Positions 16,109 to 25,435 of a DNA stretch of 36,785 nt are shown here, piece by piece. Source of the stretch: Sphingomonadales bacterium (lineage in GTDB: Bacteria > Pseudomonadota > Alphaproteobacteria > Sphingomonadales > Sphingomonadaceae). How positions within the stretch are numbered: position 1 is the stretch's first letter; every line of letters begins with the position of its first letter. The stretch is from NCBI GenBank assembly GCA_028289885.1, contig JAQGKX010000203.1:1-36785 (forward strand), in the 5' to 3' direction. Both the position numbers and the translations under genes were made by a program. Below the pieces are notes generated by a model. That model searched no databases, was not told where the DNA came from, and saw nothing but the letters and a program-made list of their open reading frames with translations.

Positions 16109-17365
16109 TCAGGCGGCCCTTAGCGCATAGCGGCGGCAATGCTCCAGATAGCCGCCCTCGTGACTGGCAAGCAGATCGACCACGCCAAGCCATAACCAAG
16201 GCGGCGCGTCGATGGAGCCTCCCCGACGGGCGCGCAGTATCTCCAGCCATTCACGTCGATGTTCGGCATTCATCTGCCGCGCATGTGCCCTGCCGACGAC
16301 ATGCGCCAGATAGCGGGCCGATACCGTTGCCTCGGTGCTGGAGAATTGTTCGAATTCCAGCTTCAGATCCTGCGGCATCAGTTCGCGCATCACCATCGGC
16401 TTGCCCAGCACATGACACGCCAGCATGCGTTCGCCGAGATTGGGCGAGAGCGCCTTTGCCCCGCTGACGACACGCTCGCCATGATCGGTCGGTACGTCGG
16501 CATCGGGCGACGGCGGCGCGACTGAGGGCACGGCCTCCTTCAGATCGATCAGGGCATGTTTGGCGGGTGATTTACGCGACCCGCCGATCGAAACCAGCGC
16601 CGCATAGCGCAACGTGCCGAGCGAACTGCACCCCTTCATCCAATAGGCGGCATCGACCAGACGAACCTCGTCATCATCATCGCGCGCGTTCAGTTTCAGG
16701 ATGGTTTCCTGCACGGCAGGTTCGATGAACAAATCTTTCAGGGCGATGCGCTCGTCGGTGGAAAGTGCCCAGAATTTCTTGCTTAGCGGGATGACCGGCT
16801 CGACGTCCTCAATGCGCTCTCGGGCAAGTTGCCGCCAGCGACGGCTGACCGCCCGTCGGCGGATCGCGCGCACGACATTGGGTTCGCGGGTTGCATCCTC
16901 ATTATCGGGTTCGGTCAGCGCAAGCTCATAGCCATCGACCATCGCCTCGATCATGTGCGCGGTGGTGACGCCGGGCAAATCCGACCCGCGCGCAGCGGTT
17001 GCCAGCGAGAGGCCGAGCCGGATGAGGTCGTGCGCAGGATTACCGATGGTCGTCTGGTCGAGGTCGCGTATCTGGATGTCGATCGAACCGTCCGCGCTCG
17101 CGATGGGGCCGAGGTTGCCGACATGACAGTCGCCGCAGATCCACACCGGCGGACCCTCGGGCAGCTTCTTCGCAACAGGCGACACCGCAAGCCATTCGTA
17201 GAACTTCTTCGTATTGCCCCGAACATAGGCATGGGTCGAGCGCGCCATTTTCAGTTCGCGGGCACGATCGAGCAACGTCTGGCGTTCGGCTTCGGTATAA
17301 TCGAACGGCGGATCGGTCAGACCCGACTTCACGTCCGTCGATTTCTTCCGTGCCCTGCTCGCCAT
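16109..17365 (-). CDS. DUF2252 family protein (kinase-like fold)
   Basis: A soluble protein of unknown substrate in the DUF2252 family, thought to be related to aminoglycoside phosphotransferase-like kinases. The 418-aa product has the family motifs MARSTHAYVRGNTKKFYEWL, ICGDCHVGNLG and IRDLDQTTIGNPAHDLIRL. The last two resemble the catalytic and metal-binding Asp regions of kinase-like folds. The C-terminal part has AHVVGRAHARQM. I chose ATG 17365, preceded by AGGAG with 5 nt spacing; the frame stays open to 17425. It diverges from the Mfd-like gene. The phosphotransferase role is inference. Confidence 0.88.
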   Translation of the reverse strand: MASRARKKSTDVKSGLTDPPFDYTEAERQTLLDRARELKMARSTHAYVRGNTKKFYEWLAVSPVAKKLPEGPPVWICGDCHVGNLGPIASADGSIDIQIRDLDQTTIGNPAHDLIRLGLSLATAARGSDLPGVTTAHMIEAMVDGYELALTEPDNEDATREPNVVRAIRRRAVSRRWRQLARERIEDVEPVIPLSKKFWALSTDERIALKDLFIEPAVQETILKLNARDDDDEVRLVDAAYWMKGCSSLGTLRYAALVSIGGSRKSPAKHALIDLKEAVPSVAPPSPDADVPTDHGERVVSGAKALSPNLGERMLACHVLGKPMVMRELMPQDLKLEFEQFSSTEATVSARYLAHVVGRAHARQMNAEHRREWLEILRARRGGSIDAPPWLWLGVVDLLASHEGGYLEHCRRYALRAA

Positions 17366-17401
17366 TCGATCTCCTGATCCTGGCAATGGAAAGCGCTTGA
17401 A

Positions 17402-17418
17402 CCGGGACTTCGTTCCGG
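17402..17418. promoter_or_regulatory. Small dyad in the DUF2252/Mfd-like divergent region
   Basis: CCGGGAC (17402-17408) and GTTCCGG (17412-17418) are near-perfect inverted repeats (one G-T pair) with a 3-nt spacer. They lie in the 148-bp gap between divergent genes. It could be an operator or a leader hairpin; there is no further evidence. Confidence 0.25.
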
Positions 17419-17487
17419 ACCTCAAATATTCGCCAGACGACGGATCGACGGTTGCGTGAATGGGTTGAAGCCCTGGAGAGGGTTTTC

Positions 17488-17517
17488 ATGACACGATTTC
17501 TGGGCTTGGTTCGTTGA
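17488..17517 (+). CDS. Possible 9-codon leader ORF coupled to the Mfd-like gene
   Basis: ATG 17488 is preceded by GGAGAGG at 17474-17480 with 7 nt spacing, the best ribosome binding site in this gap. It opens a 9-residue frame (MTRFLGLVR) ending in TGA at 17515-17517. That stop overlaps the TTG at 17514 that opens the Mfd-like frame (TTGA). The arrangement suggests that ribosomes load at the leader and reinitiate at the TTG. The alternative is a one-base sequence error that splits the true N-terminus. Both are inference from position. Confidence 0.35.
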   Translation: MTRFLGLVR

Positions 17518-20500
17518 TCAACATTGCGCGAACAGCCGCCAAAATGGCCGAACATCTGGTTGAAGCGAACCTGTTTTACGTGGCGACGGACGAGCAAAAG
17601 GCGCAGTCCGTGGCTGCTGCGGTCCGCATCGCTGCGCCCGAAGCCGAAATCGTCTTCATTCCTTCGAGCGACGCCTTGCCGGGCGAAGACGCACCGGCCT
17701 CTCCCGCCAATGCGGGCACGCGGGTCGCGGCTTTGCGGCGACTGTACCGGGCAACCGAAGGCGGCAAGCGTGTCGCCTGTATCGTGAGTGCCGAAGCCAC
17801 CGCGCGGCTTTATCCAGACCGCGAGACGTTCGGCGTCGCTCCGCCGGTCCTGCGCGTCGGCGACAAGGCGGAAGCGACCGCCCTGTCCGAGAAGTTCGCG
17901 GAAATCGGCTATGTCACCGACGACCGGGTCGATGAACCCGGAGAGGTCGCGGTGCGCGGCGAGGTGATCGACGTCTTCCCCGCCGACGCGAGCTTGCCCG
18001 CGCGGATCGAATTCGATGGCGAGACGATAACCGCGATCCGGTCCTATGACCCAATGTCGCAGCGATCGGTCGCCGACCTCGATGGCATAGAGGTTGGACG
18101 CGCTAACGAGCCGCCGATCGACGATGGGGTGAACCTGCTCGAACATCTGGAGCCGGGCGCCGTCGTGATCGAGGATGGCGCGGACAAGCGGCGGACGCAA
18201 TTCGTTGCACTGGCCAACGATGCCGCCAGACATGGCCGGACGCGCGCTGCGGTGGTCGACGACAAGGCGTGGCAGTCGGCGCTCGGTAAATGGTCGATGC
18301 TCGACTGGGGGTCCGACGGTGCCGAGGCCCTGCCCCGGTTCGTCGAGCGAAAGTCACCGCTGGCGGCGTTCACGCGCATCGTGAAGCCCGCGCTTGCGGA
18401 CGGCGGAAGGCTGGTACTGATCGGCAGCGCGCGCGATTTGCGGTTCCTGCGAGTTCGTCTGGGCAAGACATTCGGCTGCGATGTCGAAGCGGTCGAAAGC
18501 TGGGCTGCGGCAAGTGCGCTGCCCGCCGGGTCGATTGCGACGCTGGAAATGCCCGCCGATGCAGGCTTCAAAATCGACGACATGATCGTGGCTTCGGCAG
18601 CTGATTTGCTGGGCAGCCGCGCGGATATCATCGGACAGACTGCGGCGTCCGCTACAGGTCATTTCGACAGCATTTCCGAGTTTCGGGTCGGCGATGTCAT
18701 CGTCCATGAGGATTTCGGCATCGGTGTGCTGACCGGGATCGAAGCGATTCCGGGTCAGGACGGCGATGCGATCGTGCTCGAATATGCCAGCGAGGCAAGG
18801 CGACTGGTCCCCGTCGATGCGGCGGACAGGATTTGGCGCTATGGGGCCGATGCCGATGCGGTGACGCTCGACAAGCTCGACGGTTCGACATGGGAGAAGC
18901 GTCGTGGAGCAATCGAAGCCACCATCGCCGAAAGCGCGCGTGGCCTGACCGCGCTGGCGAAGGAACGCGAGGCCCGCACCGCCGTGCCGATCGAAGTCGA
19001 TGCCGCCGCCTATGAAAAGATCGTGGCCGCATTTCCCTTTACCGAGACCATGGACCAGTCGCGCGCCATTGCCGCCGTGCGCAGCGATCTGGAGCGCGGA
19101 CGTCCGATGGACCGGCTCGTGATCGGCGACGTCGGCTACGGCAAGACCGAGGTTGCCTTGCGCGCGGCGGCGCTGGTCGCATTGTCGGGACAGCAGGTCG
19201 TGATCGCCGCGCCGACGACGGTGTTGGTGCGCCAACATCTGGAGGGGTTTCGCGCGCGGTTCGAGGGCAGCGGCATCACCGTTGCCGGGCTGTCGCGATT
19301 GTCGAGCGCTGCCGAGAAAAAGGCCGTTATCGCGGGGCTTGCCGATGGATCGATCCACATCGTGATCGGCACCGGCGCGGTCGCTGGCAAGACCGTCGCC
19401 TATCGCTCGCTCGGCCTCGTCATCATCGACGAGGAACAGAAATTCGGCAATGCGGACAAGACGAAACTGCGGACGCTGCACGACTGCCACATGCTGACGA
19501 TGAGCGCGACGCCGATACCACGGACGCTGCAAACGGCGTTGGTGGGGTTGCAGGAATTGTCGATCATCGCGACGCCGCCCGGCCGCCGCCAGCCGATCCG
19601 CACGACCGTCGACAGCTGGGACGACACCCGCGTGCGGACCGCGCTGCTCCGTGAAAAAGGGCGCAAGGGGCAGAGCTTCGTCGTAGTTCCGAGGATCGAG
19701 GACATGGCTGGCGTCCGTGAAAAACTGGCGCGGGTCGTGCCGGAGGTCGAAGTCGTCGAGGCGCACGGCAAGATGCCCGCCAACGAACTGGACGAGGCGA
19801 TGGTCGGGTTCGCCGATGGCAAGGGCGACGTCCTGCTGGCGACGAACATTATCGAGGCCGGGCTGGACGTGCCGCGCGCCAACACCATGATCGTCTGGCG
19901 CGCCGACCGGTTCGGATTGTCGCAACTCCACCAGCTGCGTGGTCGTGTCGGACGTGGGAGCCGACGGGGCCAAATCCTGTTGCTGACCGACGCCGAACAT
20001 CCCGTAGCGGAGCGCACGTTGCAGCGACTGAAGACGTTGCAGGCGTTCGACCGGCTGGGCGCGGGGTTCGCGATCAGCGCCCGCGACCTCGACATGCGTG
20101 GTGCCGGTGACCTGCTGGGCGACGATCAGGCCGGGCATATGAAACTGATTGGCATCGACCTGTACCAACATCTGCTCGGCAGCGCCTTACGAGCCGCGCG
20201 GGGCGAGAATGTCGAGAGGTGGAGCCCCGAACTCAATGTCGAGATGGCGGGGTCGATCCCGGCTGAATGGGTGCCAGACGTCGATATTCGGGTGGCGCTT
20301 TACGTACGGCTCGCGCGGATCGAGGACGAAGCAGGTCTGGTCGCGTTCGAGGAGGAGTTGGAGGACCGTTTCGGCGCCCTGCCTGACGATGCGCAAAGGC
20401 TGATGGCGGTCGCACGGGTTCGCTGCCTGGCGCGTGACGCAAGGGTCGCGCGGATCGATGCCGGGCCAGCGGCGATTGCCTTAACCCCCCGACGCGACTT

Positions 20501-20705
20501 TGCCGGTGATGTGGCGGCGATGGGGCTGAAGGAGAGCAAAGGACGCCTGATCCTCGCCGAACGTATCGAGGATGGCGTTCAACGGCTGGAACGGGTCCGC
20601 GCGTTGCTCGAAACATTGGTCGAGCAACCGGTCACTTCCTTGGCGGCGGTCGCTTCACCATCAAATCGGGCTTCGGCGGAGGTTTCCAGCCGGGCGGTGG
20701 CGTGA
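17514..20705 (+). CDS. Mfd-like DEAD/DEAH helicase (transcription-repair coupling factor family)
   Basis: A DNA translocase of the Mfd family. The 1063-aa product has a UvrB-like N-terminal region (SSDALPGEDAPASPANAG; VDEPGEVAVRGEVIDVFP) and a CarD-like RNA polymerase-interaction domain (about 385-455, FRVGDVIVHEDFGIGVLTG). A RecG-like helicase follows, with Walker A GDVGYGKT at 538-545, DEEQKFG from 639, SATPIPRTL and LRGRVGRG. The C-terminal TRCF domain has WVPDVDIRVALYVRLA. Canonical Mfd is about 1150 aa, so this is short, mainly at the N-terminus. It may be the divergent second Mfd copy known in sphingomonads or the only one. Starts are TTG 17514 or ATG 17544. The 3' end overlaps the opposite-strand UVR gene by 74 bp. 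Confidence 0.85.
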   Translation: MINIARTAAKMAEHLVEANLFYVATDEQKAQSVAAAVRIAAPEAEIVFIPSSDALPGEDAPASPANAGTRVAALRRLYRATEGGKRVACIVSAEATARLYPDRETFGVAPPVLRVGDKAEATALSEKFAEIGYVTDDRVDEPGEVAVRGEVIDVFPADASLPARIEFDGETITAIRSYDPMSQRSVADLDGIEVGRANEPPIDDGVNLLEHLEPGAVVIEDGADKRRTQFVALANDAARHGRTRAAVVDDKAWQSALGKWSMLDWGSDGAEALPRFVERKSPLAAFTRIVKPALADGGRLVLIGSARDLRFLRVRLGKTFGCDVEAVESWAAASALPAGSIATLEMPADAGFKIDDMIVASAADLLGSRADIIGQTAASATGHFDSISEFRVGDVIVHEDFGIGVLTGIEAIPGQDGDAIVLEYASEARRLVPVDAADRIWRYGADADAVTLDKLDGSTWEKRRGAIEATIAESARGLTALAKEREARTAVPIEVDAAAYEKIVAAFPFTETMDQSRAIAAVRSDLERGRPMDRLVIGDVGYGKTEVALRAAALVALSGQQVVIAAPTTVLVRQHLEGFRARFEGSGITVAGLSRLSSAAEKKAVIAGLADGSIHIVIGTGAVAGKTVAYRSLGLVIIDEEQKFGNADKTKLRTLHDCHMLTMSATPIPRTLQTALVGLQELSIIATPPGRRQPIRTTVDSWDDTRVRTALLREKGRKGQSFVVVPRIEDMAGVREKLARVVPEVEVVEAHGKMPANELDEAMVGFADGKGDVLLATNIIEAGLDVPRANTMIVWRADRFGLSQLHQLRGRVGRGSRRGQILLLTDAEHPVAERTLQRLKTLQAFDRLGAGFAISARDLDMRGAGDLLGDDQAGHMKLIGIDLYQHLLGSALRAARGENVERWSPELNVEMAGSIPAEWVPDVDIRVALYVRLARIEDEAGLVAFEEELEDRFGALPDDAQRLMAVARVRCLARDARVARIDAGPAAIALTPRRDFAGDVAAMGLKESKGRLILAERIEDGVQRLERVRALLETLVEQPVTSLAAVASPSNRASAEVSSRAVA

Positions 20706-20904
20706 CGCGCTGGCGACTGGTGCCGATGCCCATGCTGCCGGGATGCTGGCGCTTCAGGCCGCTGGTATCCTCGGCCACGACTGCCCCGGCATCGAGACTG
20801 CGCACGAGGCTTAAACGATCGCGGAGTTCGGCGGCCAGTTCATAATCCCCGTCCGCCGCCGCCTGCTCCATCCGCAGCCGCAATTCGTCGGCAGTCTCGG
20901 TCAT
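20632..20904 (-). CDS. UvrB/UvrC (UVR) motif-containing small protein
   Basis: A 90-aa protein with a UVR motif near the N-terminus (about 8-32: RMEQAAADGDYELAAELRDR), the helical hairpin by which UvrB and UvrC bind each other. The C-terminal half is Pro/Lys-rich (TPPPGWKPPPKP). It is too short for a nuclease or helicase, so it may be an adaptor. ATG 20904 overlaps the upstream DUF1810 stop by one base (TGATG), so it belongs to that minus-strand run. Its last 74 bp overlap the end of the Mfd-like gene on the other strand. A repair role is inference from motif and neighbour. Confidence 0.78.
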   Translation of the reverse strand: MTETADELRLRMEQAAADGDYELAAELRDRLSLVRSLDAGAVVAEDTSGLKRQHPGSMGIGTSRQRVTPPPGWKPPPKPDLMVKRPPPRK

Positions 20905-21329
20905 CAGGCGGCGAGTTGGGGCTTGATGATTTCGAGCGTCGCCTCGTCGCGCTCGCCACCGAACCAGCGTTCGAGCGCCGCTTCAAAAGGACGACCTGCA
21001 TCGGCCTCGATGAACAGGGTCAGCGACGATCTCAACTTCATCGCATCGATCCCGCCAAAAACCTGTTCCGCCGACTTATGCGGCAAGTCCTGCAACGCCG
21101 AAACACACTCGCGTAGCCGTTTGCCGAGCACAGGATGGGCCAGATACTCACGCGCTTCATCGACCGATTGCAGGGCGAACCGCTGTGCCATGGCACTATG
21201 GCCCAGACCGGCAATCTGGGGAAAAATGAACCACATCCAGTGGCTCCGTTTCGCCCCCGCCTTTATTTCAGCAAGCGCAGAGACGTAAGTCGATGCCTGT
21301 GCTTCAAGAAAGCGGTCGGGATCGAACAT
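20904..21329 (-). CDS. DUF1810 family protein
   Basis: A 141-aa soluble protein of the DUF1810 family, whose biochemical function is not established. Typical family features are the opening FDPDRFLEAQ, the aromatic motif HWMWFIFPQIAGLG, LGKRLRECVSAL, and EQVFGGIDAMKLRSSLTLF. ATG 21329 lies 2 bp after the stop of the PEBP gene; the upstream TTG at 21335 is less likely. Its stop overlaps the UVR-protein start. Its operon mates suggest nothing specific about function. Confidence 0.88.
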   Translation of the reverse strand: MFDPDRFLEAQASTYVSALAEIKAGAKRSHWMWFIFPQIAGLGHSAMAQRFALQSVDEAREYLAHPVLGKRLRECVSALQDLPHKSAEQVFGGIDAMKLRSSLTLFIEADAGRPFEAALERWFGGERDEATLEIIKPQLAA

Positions 21330-21331
21330 GG

Positions 21332-21955
21332 TCAAATGATTGCCGGGCTGATGGCGGTGAACCCGATGACGGCATCCTCCCCGCGCGAGTAGGTGCCGAC
21401 CAGGATACCGGCGGCAAGCACGTTGCCGCGGATGGCCTTGACGAAGTCCGACCGTCCCGGGTTCGGTCCGACATCGGGCGTCTGGGATAATGCGAAAAGC
21501 TGGAACACATAGTCGTGGCTGCCGTGCCCGGTCGGCGGATCGGGCGGCAGCCAGCCCTCGCCCAGAAAGCTGTTGCGGCCCACGTGGCTGCCATCCAAAT
21601 CAACGTCGTCATCGGGTGCAATCGCACCTTCGGCAAGGCGAACTTCGGTCGCGGGAATGTTCCAGACGATCGCATGCACAAGGGGACTCGTTGCGGGCGC
21701 ATCGGGATCCTCGACGATCAGCGCGAAACTGGACGTGCCCTCGGGTGCCTGACCCCAGACCAGCGGGGGCGACAGGCCCACGCCATCGGCTGTGAAGCGT
21801 TCCGGCAGGCGCGCACCGCTGGCAAAGGCCGGGCTGGAGATGTCGATGCGGACCCCGGACGTGTAGATATCGTCCTGCGCAACGACGAGCTTGCTGTGGC
21901 CCGCCCGCACGTTCTTGAGCATTTCGCCGATCCACTGTGGAACATGTTCGAGCAC
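21332..21955 (-). CDS. YbhB/YbcL-type phosphatidylethanolamine-binding (PEBP) protein
   Basis: A bacterial PEBP/Raf-kinase-inhibitor-like protein, a small ligand-binding fold of unclear role. The 207-aa product begins LEHVPQWIGEMLKNVRAGH, a common start in this subgroup. It has the family motifs SPPLVWGQAPEGTSSFALIV, EDPDAP, WNIPA and GSHDYVFQLFAL. I chose GTG 21955, preceded by GGGAGA, because upstream residues do not look like the family; ATG 22030 would add 25 residues. It has no signal peptide. It is followed after 2 bp by the DUF1810 gene. Confidence 0.87.
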   Translation of the reverse strand: MLEHVPQWIGEMLKNVRAGHSKLVVAQDDIYTSGVRIDISSPAFASGARLPERFTADGVGLSPPLVWGQAPEGTSSFALIVEDPDAPATSPLVHAIVWNIPATEVRLAEGAIAPDDDVDLDGSHVGRNSFLGEGWLPPDPPTGHGSHDYVFQLFALSQTPDVGPNPGRSDFVKAIRGNVLAAGILVGTYSRGEDAVIGFTAISPAII

Positions 21956-22081
21956 CGTGGTTCTCCCTTCGGTTCGTGAAGCACTGTCGTCCAGGAACCG
22001 CCCTGCACAGGGAAACTGTATCGCGAACAATGAGTTCCACGACTATTTCATCCATGCAGAAGCGTGCGACCCCAAAAGGAC

Positions 22082-23179
22082 TCAGTCGTCGTCGCTACGC
22101 TTCAATGTAGACATATCGATGACGTAACGGAACCGGACATCGCCGCTTTCGATCTTTTTATAGGCATCGTTGATGTCATCGATGGGGATTATCTCGATCT
22201 CCGGCCCGATGTCATGCTCGGCACAGAAGTCCAGAATCTCCTGCGTGTCGGCCAGGTTGCCGATCAGCGACCCGGCAACCGATTTTCGGTGCGCGGCGGC
22301 TTCCATGTTGTTGACGGGGGCCAGCGGTTCGAGCGCACCGCAGATCGTCAGCGTGCAGTCGCGCTTGAGCAATTTGATGAACGGGTTGACGTCGTGCTTT
22401 TCCGGAATGGTCGAGAGCATGAAGTCGAACGACATTTCGAGCGCCTTCAGCGCGTCCTTGTCATCTTCCATCACTCCCGCCACGCCCAGCTTCTGGGCTT
22501 CCTCGAGTTTTTCCTTGGTCGTCGTGAAGATGGTGACCTCCGCGCCGAGTGCCTTCGCAATTTTGGCAGCCATGTGGCCAAGACCGCCGAAACCGATGAC
22601 GCCGACCTTGTCACCCGCTTCGACACCCCAATGCTTCATCGGCGAATAAGTAGTGACACCCGCACACAGGATCGGCGCGGCGACGGCGGGGTTCATGCCC
22701 GGGGGGATATTCAGGACGAAATCCTCGTTCACGACGATAACGTTCGAATATCCCCCAAAAGTGTTGTCGCGACTATACATATTCTCCTTGGTCGGAGCCT
22801 TGGCCGAAGGAACCATCGGGCCATTATAGGTCGCGAGCCACGAGTTCGGGCCTTCGCAATAATTCTCGTCTCCCGCCTTGCACGGCGCACATTCGCGGCA
22901 GCTTTCGATCATGCAGCCGACGCCGACGATGTCACCGACGGCGTGTTTGGTCACACCCTCTCCCACCCGCGCCACGCGACCAACGACTTCATGGCCGGGC
23001 ATGCAGGGATAGACGGTGTTCGACCACTCGTTCTTCGCCTGATGAATGTCGGAATGGCAGACGCCACAATGGGTTACTTCGATCTCGACCTCGTTCGGCC
23101 CCGCTTCCTCGCGATCGAATTCTAGTGGCTTCAGACGGCTGAACGAATGTTTGGTGGCGTAACCGATGGCCTTGATCAT
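22082..23179 (-). CDS. Zinc-dependent NAD(P) alcohol dehydrogenase (YahK/AdhC-like)
   Basis: A medium-chain dehydrogenase reducing aldehydes or oxidising alcohols in the cytoplasm, probably NADP-linked like E. coli YahK. The 365-aa product has catalytic-zinc ligands in THCGVCHSDIHQ and MPGHEVVG, and structural-zinc cysteines in CRECAPCKAGDENYC. The Rossmann motif is GFGGLGHMAAKIAKALGA. The end RFRYVIDMSTLK is typical of this subgroup. I chose ATG 23179 (IKAIGYATKHSFSRLKPLEF is the family opening); the frame stays open to 23296 without protein-like sequence. It lies 92 bp downstream of the CinA-like gene. The substrate is unknown. Confidence 0.93.
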   Translation of the reverse strand: MIKAIGYATKHSFSRLKPLEFDREEAGPNEVEIEVTHCGVCHSDIHQAKNEWSNTVYPCMPGHEVVGRVARVGEGVTKHAVGDIVGVGCMIESCRECAPCKAGDENYCEGPNSWLATYNGPMVPSAKAPTKENMYSRDNTFGGYSNVIVVNEDFVLNIPPGMNPAVAAPILCAGVTTYSPMKHWGVEAGDKVGVIGFGGLGHMAAKIAKALGAEVTIFTTTKEKLEEAQKLGVAGVMEDDKDALKALEMSFDFMLSTIPEKHDVNPFIKLLKRDCTLTICGALEPLAPVNNMEAAAHRKSVAGSLIGNLADTQEILDFCAEHDIGPEIEIIPIDDINDAYKKIESGDVRFRYVIDMSTLKRSDDD

Positions 23180-23270
23180 GTCGGGGATCTCGCAGAAAGG
23201 GTGGCAAATTGCCGTGCCGTCCTGAACGCCCCGCCGCCAAATGGGTGCCGGTAAATCTTGTTTTATTAAG

Positions 23271-24026
23271 CTAAATTCCGCCGTCCACCGTTTCACGACC
23301 GATTGCCGCCAGCGATGCCATCAGCGCTTCGGCGCAGGCGTCGATCGACGGGGCTTCGGTCGAGCGAATGACGAAATTCGCGCCGGTCTTGCCATCGCGG
23401 AAGAAGGGATAGCTGCCGATCTGGCACCCCTCATGCTCCTTCTCAGTTGTGCGCAGGAGTTCGGCCACTTCGCTTTCGGCAATCCAGCAGCCGATCGAGC
23501 GCGACAGCAGGGGCTTGCCGCCCTCCAGCGTCCCCGACAGAGCGTCGAGCATCATCGCGGTGATGTGCGGGACACCGGCCATGATGAAAATGTTGCCGTG
23601 CTTGATCCCCGGCGCGCCCGACATGCGGTTCTCGATGAGCGAGGCCCCCTCTGGAACGCGCGCCATGCGCAGCCGCATCGGGGTTGCCCCGCCGCGAGTC
23701 TCGTAATAATTTTCGAGCACCGCGACGGCCTTAGGGTGGAAAATCACCGGCACGCCCAGCGCCTTCGCAATCGAATCGACGGTGATATCGTCGTGCGTCG
23801 GCCCAATGCCGCCAGTCGTGAACAGATAGTCGTTGCGTGCGCGAAGCTGGTTCACCGATTCGACGATCGCATCCTCGACGTCGGGAACGACGCGAACTTC
23901 CGCCAACCTGATCCCCTGAAGGTTCAGCCACAGCGCGATCTGCGCGATGTTCTTGTCCTGCGTGCGGCCTGACAATATTTCGTCGCCGATCACGACGAGC
24001 GCGGCGGTCCAGATGCGTTCACTCAT
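23271..24026 (-). CDS. CinA/MoaB-like molybdopterin-binding protein
   Basis: A 251-aa protein with the MoCF (molybdopterin-binding) fold of CinA N-termini: ALVVIGDEILSGRTQDKN, YLFTTGGIGPTHDDITVDSI and MAGVPHITAMMLD. It lacks the C-terminal deamidase domain of full CinA. Short versions like this are annotated as competence/damage-inducible A-like proteins; the biochemical role is uncertain. ATG 24026 is 64 bp from the divergent methionine aminopeptidase start, so the two probably share a promoter region. Confidence 0.88.
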   Translation of the reverse strand: MSERIWTAALVVIGDEILSGRTQDKNIAQIALWLNLQGIRLAEVRVVPDVEDAIVESVNQLRARNDYLFTTGGIGPTHDDITVDSIAKALGVPVIFHPKAVAVLENYYETRGGATPMRLRMARVPEGASLIENRMSGAPGIKHGNIFIMAGVPHITAMMLDALSGTLEGGKPLLSRSIGCWIAESEVAELLRTTEKEHEGCQIGSYPFFRDGKTGANFVIRSTEAPSIDACAEALMASLAAIGRETVDGGI

Positions 24027-24090
24027 GGCTTAGCGTTAGCCGGAAGCGATGCTCTCGCAAAGTGCGCATCAAACGATTATGTGTGGGTCC

Positions 24091-24915
24091 ATGACCGAAT
24101 ATGTAAACATCGCCTCCGACGTCCGCAGCGCCCGCACCGGAGCTATCAAACTTCATGATGCCGCCGGGTTTGCCGGGATGCGCGCCGCCGGTCGGCTCGG
24201 TGCCGAAGCGCTCGATGCGCTGGTGCCGCATGTCGTTCCGGGCGTGACGACGGGCGAGCTGGACGATATCGTGCGCGACGTCACGCTGCGGGGCGGCGCG
24301 GTTCCAGCGACGCTTGGCTATCGGGGTTACACGCATAGCTGCTGCATCTCGATCAACCATGTGGTCTGCCATGGCATCCCGGGCAGCAAGGTCCTGCGCG
24401 ACGGCGATATCGTCAACATCGACGTGACCCCCTTGCTCGATGGCTGGCACGGCGACACCAGCCGCATGTTCCTCGTCGGCGACGTGCCTATCAAGGCGCG
24501 ACGACTGGTCGACGTGACCTATGAATGCCTGATGCGGGGGATTGAGCAGGCCAAGCCGGGCAACACGATGGGCGACATTGCCCATGCGATCCAGACTTTC
24601 GCCGAGAAGCACCGGTACGGCGTAGTCCGTGATTTCTGCGGTCATGGCGTCGGCCGCCTGTTCCACGACGCGCCCGAGGTCGTCCATGCCGGACGCCCGG
24701 GAACCGGCCCTGAGCTGCGCCCCGGCATGTTCTTCACGATCGAGCCGATGATCAACATTGGTCGTCCGGACGTAAAGATGCTGGATGACGGCTGGACCGC
24801 CGTGACTCGCGATAAAACCCTTTCGGCTCAGTTCGAACATTCGATCGGTATCACCGAGTCGGGCTGCGAAATCTTCACGTCCAGCCCGAAGGGGCTGGAC
24901 CGGCCTCCTTATTAA
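24091..24915 (+). CDS. map: Methionine aminopeptidase, type I
   Basis: It removes the initiator methionine from new proteins. The 274-aa product has all expected metal ligands: two Asp in NIDVTPLLDGWHGDTSRMF, His in GHGVGRLFHDAP, Glu in FTIEPMIN and Glu in AQFEHSIGIT. The substrate-pocket segment SINHVVCHGIP is also present. I chose ATG 24091 because TEYVNIASD leads into the fold; in-frame ATGs at 24079 and 24049 would add poorly conserved residues. An inverted repeat follows the stop. Confidence 0.95.
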   Translation: MTEYVNIASDVRSARTGAIKLHDAAGFAGMRAAGRLGAEALDALVPHVVPGVTTGELDDIVRDVTLRGGAVPATLGYRGYTHSCCISINHVVCHGIPGSKVLRDGDIVNIDVTPLLDGWHGDTSRMFLVGDVPIKARRLVDVTYECLMRGIEQAKPGNTMGDIAHAIQTFAEKHRYGVVRDFCGHGVGRLFHDAPEVVHAGRPGTGPELRPGMFFTIEPMINIGRPDVKMLDDGWTAVTRDKTLSAQFEHSIGITESGCEIFTSSPKGLDRPPY

Positions 24916-25401
<486 letters not shown>

Positions 25402-25435
25402 GTTTCCATTTTTTACCGAGCAAAGGGCAATACGA

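Noticed and set aside
18354-20171. 605-aa open frame on the minus strand opposite the Mfd-like gene
   Set aside because: It is a high-G+C shadow of a gene whose own frame has all the helicase motifs. The antisense translation is rich in His/Arg/Gln without recognisable domains.
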